DNA of 6,669 nucleotides from DATJUF01 sp035524095 (GTDB lineage Bacteria > Desulfobacterota > Binatia > Binatales > Binataceae): NCBI GenBank assembly GCA_035524095.1, contig DATKPK010000172.1, positions 1 to 6,669 on the forward strand. Direction: 5' to 3'. Position 1 is the first letter of the stretch, and every line of letters begins with the position of its first letter. The notes under the pieces are model-generated. The model was given only the letters and a program-made list of their open reading frames with translations. It did no database searches and was not told where the DNA came from. Made by a program: the position numbers and the translations under genes. Below, one piece after another: positions 5,609 through 6,669 of the stretch.

Positions 5609-5659
5609 GATAGGGGTTGCGAGCAACCCCGTACGGACCTGAGTCTGCGAACGGTCCGC
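5609..5659 (+). ncRNA. Two-hairpin structured module, copy B, in the carboxylase leader
   Basis: The order is GATA (5609-5612), then hairpin 1 with GGGGTTG (5613-5619) pairing perfectly with CAACCCC (5624-5630) around CGAG. The linker is GT. Hairpin 2 pairs CGGACC (5634-5639) with GGTCCG (5653-5658) around TGAGTCTGCGAAC (5640-5652); the outermost A-C pair is a mismatch. The loop is identical to copy A while three hairpin-2 pairs and three hairpin-1 pairs are exchanged for different Watson-Crick pairs. The module ends 45 nt before the ATG of the carboxylase gene, where a cis-regulatory leader RNA would lie. No intrinsic terminator follows it, so any control would more likely act on translation or RNA stability. 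Confidence 0.58.
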
Positions 5660-5692
5660 TTGCAAATCAGTCTCGCTGAAGCATCTGTAGCT

Positions 5693-5699
5693 GGCGGAG
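5693..5699 (+). promoter_or_regulatory. Ribosome binding site of the carboxylase gene
   Basis: GGCGGAG lies 5 nt before the ATG at 5705. It supports that start and a protein beginning MERIESRINP, which matches the conserved N-terminal region of the family. Confidence 0.75.
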
Positions 5700-5704
5700 T
5701 ACCC

Positions 5705-6669
5705 ATGGAACGGATCGAATCCCGCATCAACCCCAACAATCCCGACTTCAAGCGTAACCGTGACGTGATGGCCGCGCACGTCGCCCATCTCCGCGCCGAA
5801 CTCGATCGCATCCGTCTTGGCGGCAGCGAGAACGCTCGCAAACTTCACGTCGAACGCGGCAAGCTCTTAGTGCGCGATCGGGTCCGCCGACTCCTCGATC
5901 CGCAAAGCCCCTTCCTCGAATTCTCCGCCCTTGCCGCCTACGGGATGTACGACGACTCGCCTCCCGCTGCCAGCATCATCACGGGCATCGGCCGCATCCA
6001 GGGCCGCGAGGCCGTCATCGTCGCCAACGATGCCACCGTTAAGGGCGGCACCTATTATCCGATCACCGTCAAAAAGCATCTCCGCGCGCAGGAAATCGCT
6101 CTCGAAAACCACCTGCCGTGCGTCTATCTGGTCGATTCTGGCGGTGCCTTTCTACCCCTCCAATCGGAGGTCTTCCCCGACCGTGATCACTTCGGCCGCA
6201 TCTTCTACAACATGGCCCGGATGTCCGCTGCTTCCATCGCGCAGGTCGCGGTCGTGATGGGCTCCTGCACCGCCGGTGGCGCGTATGTCCCCGCGATGTG
6301 CGACGAGAACATCATCGTCCGCGACCAGGGCACGATCTTTCTCGCCGGACCGCCGTTGGTTCGCGCAGCGACCGGCGAGGTCGTCACTGCCGAGGAACTG
6401 GGTGGTGGCGACGTTCATACTCGCCTCTCCGGTGTCAGCGATCATCTGGCCGACGACGACGAGCACGCGCTCACCATCGCCCGTTCGGTCTTCGCCAATC
6501 TCGGCGTCCGCCCGGCCCTCGATTCGCTCCCGCAGGACCCGCCCGAAGATCCCTATTACGATCCTTCCGAGCTTTACGGCATCATCTCCGCCGACTCGCG
6601 CCATCCCTACGAGGTCCGCGAAGTCATCGCCCGTCTCGTCGACGGCAGCCGCATCCACGAGTTCAAGCC
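5705..6669 (+). CDS. mccB: Methylcrotonoyl-CoA carboxylase beta subunit (carboxyltransferase), 3' end outside the window
   Basis: The first 321 residues are present; family members have about 535, so the N-terminal carboxyltransferase half is complete and the C-terminal half is cut by the window edge. With a biotin-carrying alpha subunit, this enzyme carboxylates 3-methylcrotonyl-CoA in leucine and isovalerate degradation, in the cytoplasm. Diagnostic segments in order are VIVANDATVKGGTYYP (104-119), VKKHLRAQEIA (122-132), YLVDSGGAFLP (141-151), VFPDRDHFGRIFYN (156-169), VMGSCTAGGAYVPAM (184-198, with the glycine-rich oxyanion/CoA-binding turn), GTIFLAGPPLV (209-219) and LGGGDVHTRLSGVSDH (232-247). 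These match methylcrotonoyl-CoA carboxylase more closely than propionyl- or acetyl-CoA carboxylase beta chains. LiuB and AccD-type names are used for the same protein. Downstream liu or mcc genes would be expected but are not visible. It diverges from mutS2 and has a structured leader. Confidence 0.95.
   Translation, partial: MERIESRINPNNPDFKRNRDVMAAHVAHLRAELDRIRLGGSENARKLHVERGKLLVRDRVRRLLDPQSPFLEFSALAAYGMYDDSPPAASIITGIGRIQGREAVIVANDATVKGGTYYPITVKKHLRAQEIALENHLPCVYLVDSGGAFLPLQSEVFPDRDHFGRIFYNMARMSAASIAQVAVVMGSCTAGGAYVPAMCDENIIVRDQGTIFLAGPPLVRAATGEVVTAEELGGGDVHTRLSGVSDHLADDDEHALTIARSVFANLGVRPALDSLPQDPPEDPYYDPSELYGIISADSRHPYEVREVIARLVDGSRIHEFK

Larger units (their letters stand above)
5459..5704. 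other. Divergent intergenic region between mutS2 and the carboxylase gene
   Basis: This 246-bp region must hold the promoters of both divergent genes. It carries two structured 51-nt modules in the same orientation, separated by 91 bp, each described separately. Sequence similarity continues for a short way after each module: AAATC and CTGAAGC, then TATAG (first copy) or TGTAG (second). Between the modules an ATG at 5564 opens a 12-codon frame ending at 5602. It has no ribosome binding site at a normal distance, so I do not call it a gene. Confidence 0.6.

Noticed and set aside
5467..5659. CRISPR array or integron attC sites
   Set aside because: There are only two units with non-identical stems, no regular spacers, and no attC core sites (RYYYAAC/GTTRRRY).
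6152..6658. Minus-strand 168-codon open frame opposite the carboxylase gene
   Set aside because: The plus strand encodes the highly conserved carboxyltransferase over the same bases.

Overview
The window is GC-rich chromosomal DNA from a bacterium, with four confident or likely protein genes, one doubtful small gene and unusually structured intergenic stretches. A full-length MutS2 beside a leucine-catabolism carboxylase gene, and strong G/C preference in third codon positions, suggest an uncultured soil or sediment bacterium of deltaproteobacterial or similar affinity (for example Desulfobacterota or Binatota). That placement is an inference from gene content and style only.

Layout. 1-214: leader region with a tandem hairpin. 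215-877 (+): secreted protein of unknown function with a clear signal peptide and Shine-Dalgarno site. 878-1167: non-coding, with two adjacent strong hairpins. 1168-2394 (+): GT-B glycosyltransferase (GT1/UGT type) with a TTG start. 2395-2757: non-coding, with a folded element just after the stop that includes a tRNA T-arm-like hairpin, and two traces that look like eroded dispersed repeats. 2758-3044 (+): small predicted lipoprotein whose signal peptide is intact only if one A is added to a run of four. 3097-3119: perfect hairpin between convergent genes. 3128-5458 (-): mutS2. 5459-5704: divergent intergenic region. 5705-6669 (+): methylcrotonoyl-CoA carboxylase beta subunit, cut by the window edge.

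The most interesting signal lies between mutS2 and the carboxylase gene. Two 51-nt modules (5467-5517 and 5609-5659) have the same geometry: GATA, a 7-bp hairpin with a 4-nt loop, a 2-nt linker, and a 7-bp hairpin with a 13-nt loop. The 13-nt loop (TGAGTCTGCGAAC) is identical in both copies, while the stems differ through six compensatory base-pair changes. That is the signature of a conserved RNA (or single-stranded DNA) fold. I do not recognise it as a known riboswitch or RNA family. A third hairpin pair with almost the same geometry but a different loop sits at 127-172, about the same distance from the start of the secreted-protein gene.

The genes do not form one pathway. The carboxylase belongs to leucine/isovalerate degradation, MutS2 to recombination control or ribosome rescue, and the glycosyltransferase probably to glycolipid or secondary-metabolite glycosylation. 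The secreted protein and lipoprotein are envelope proteins of unknown role.
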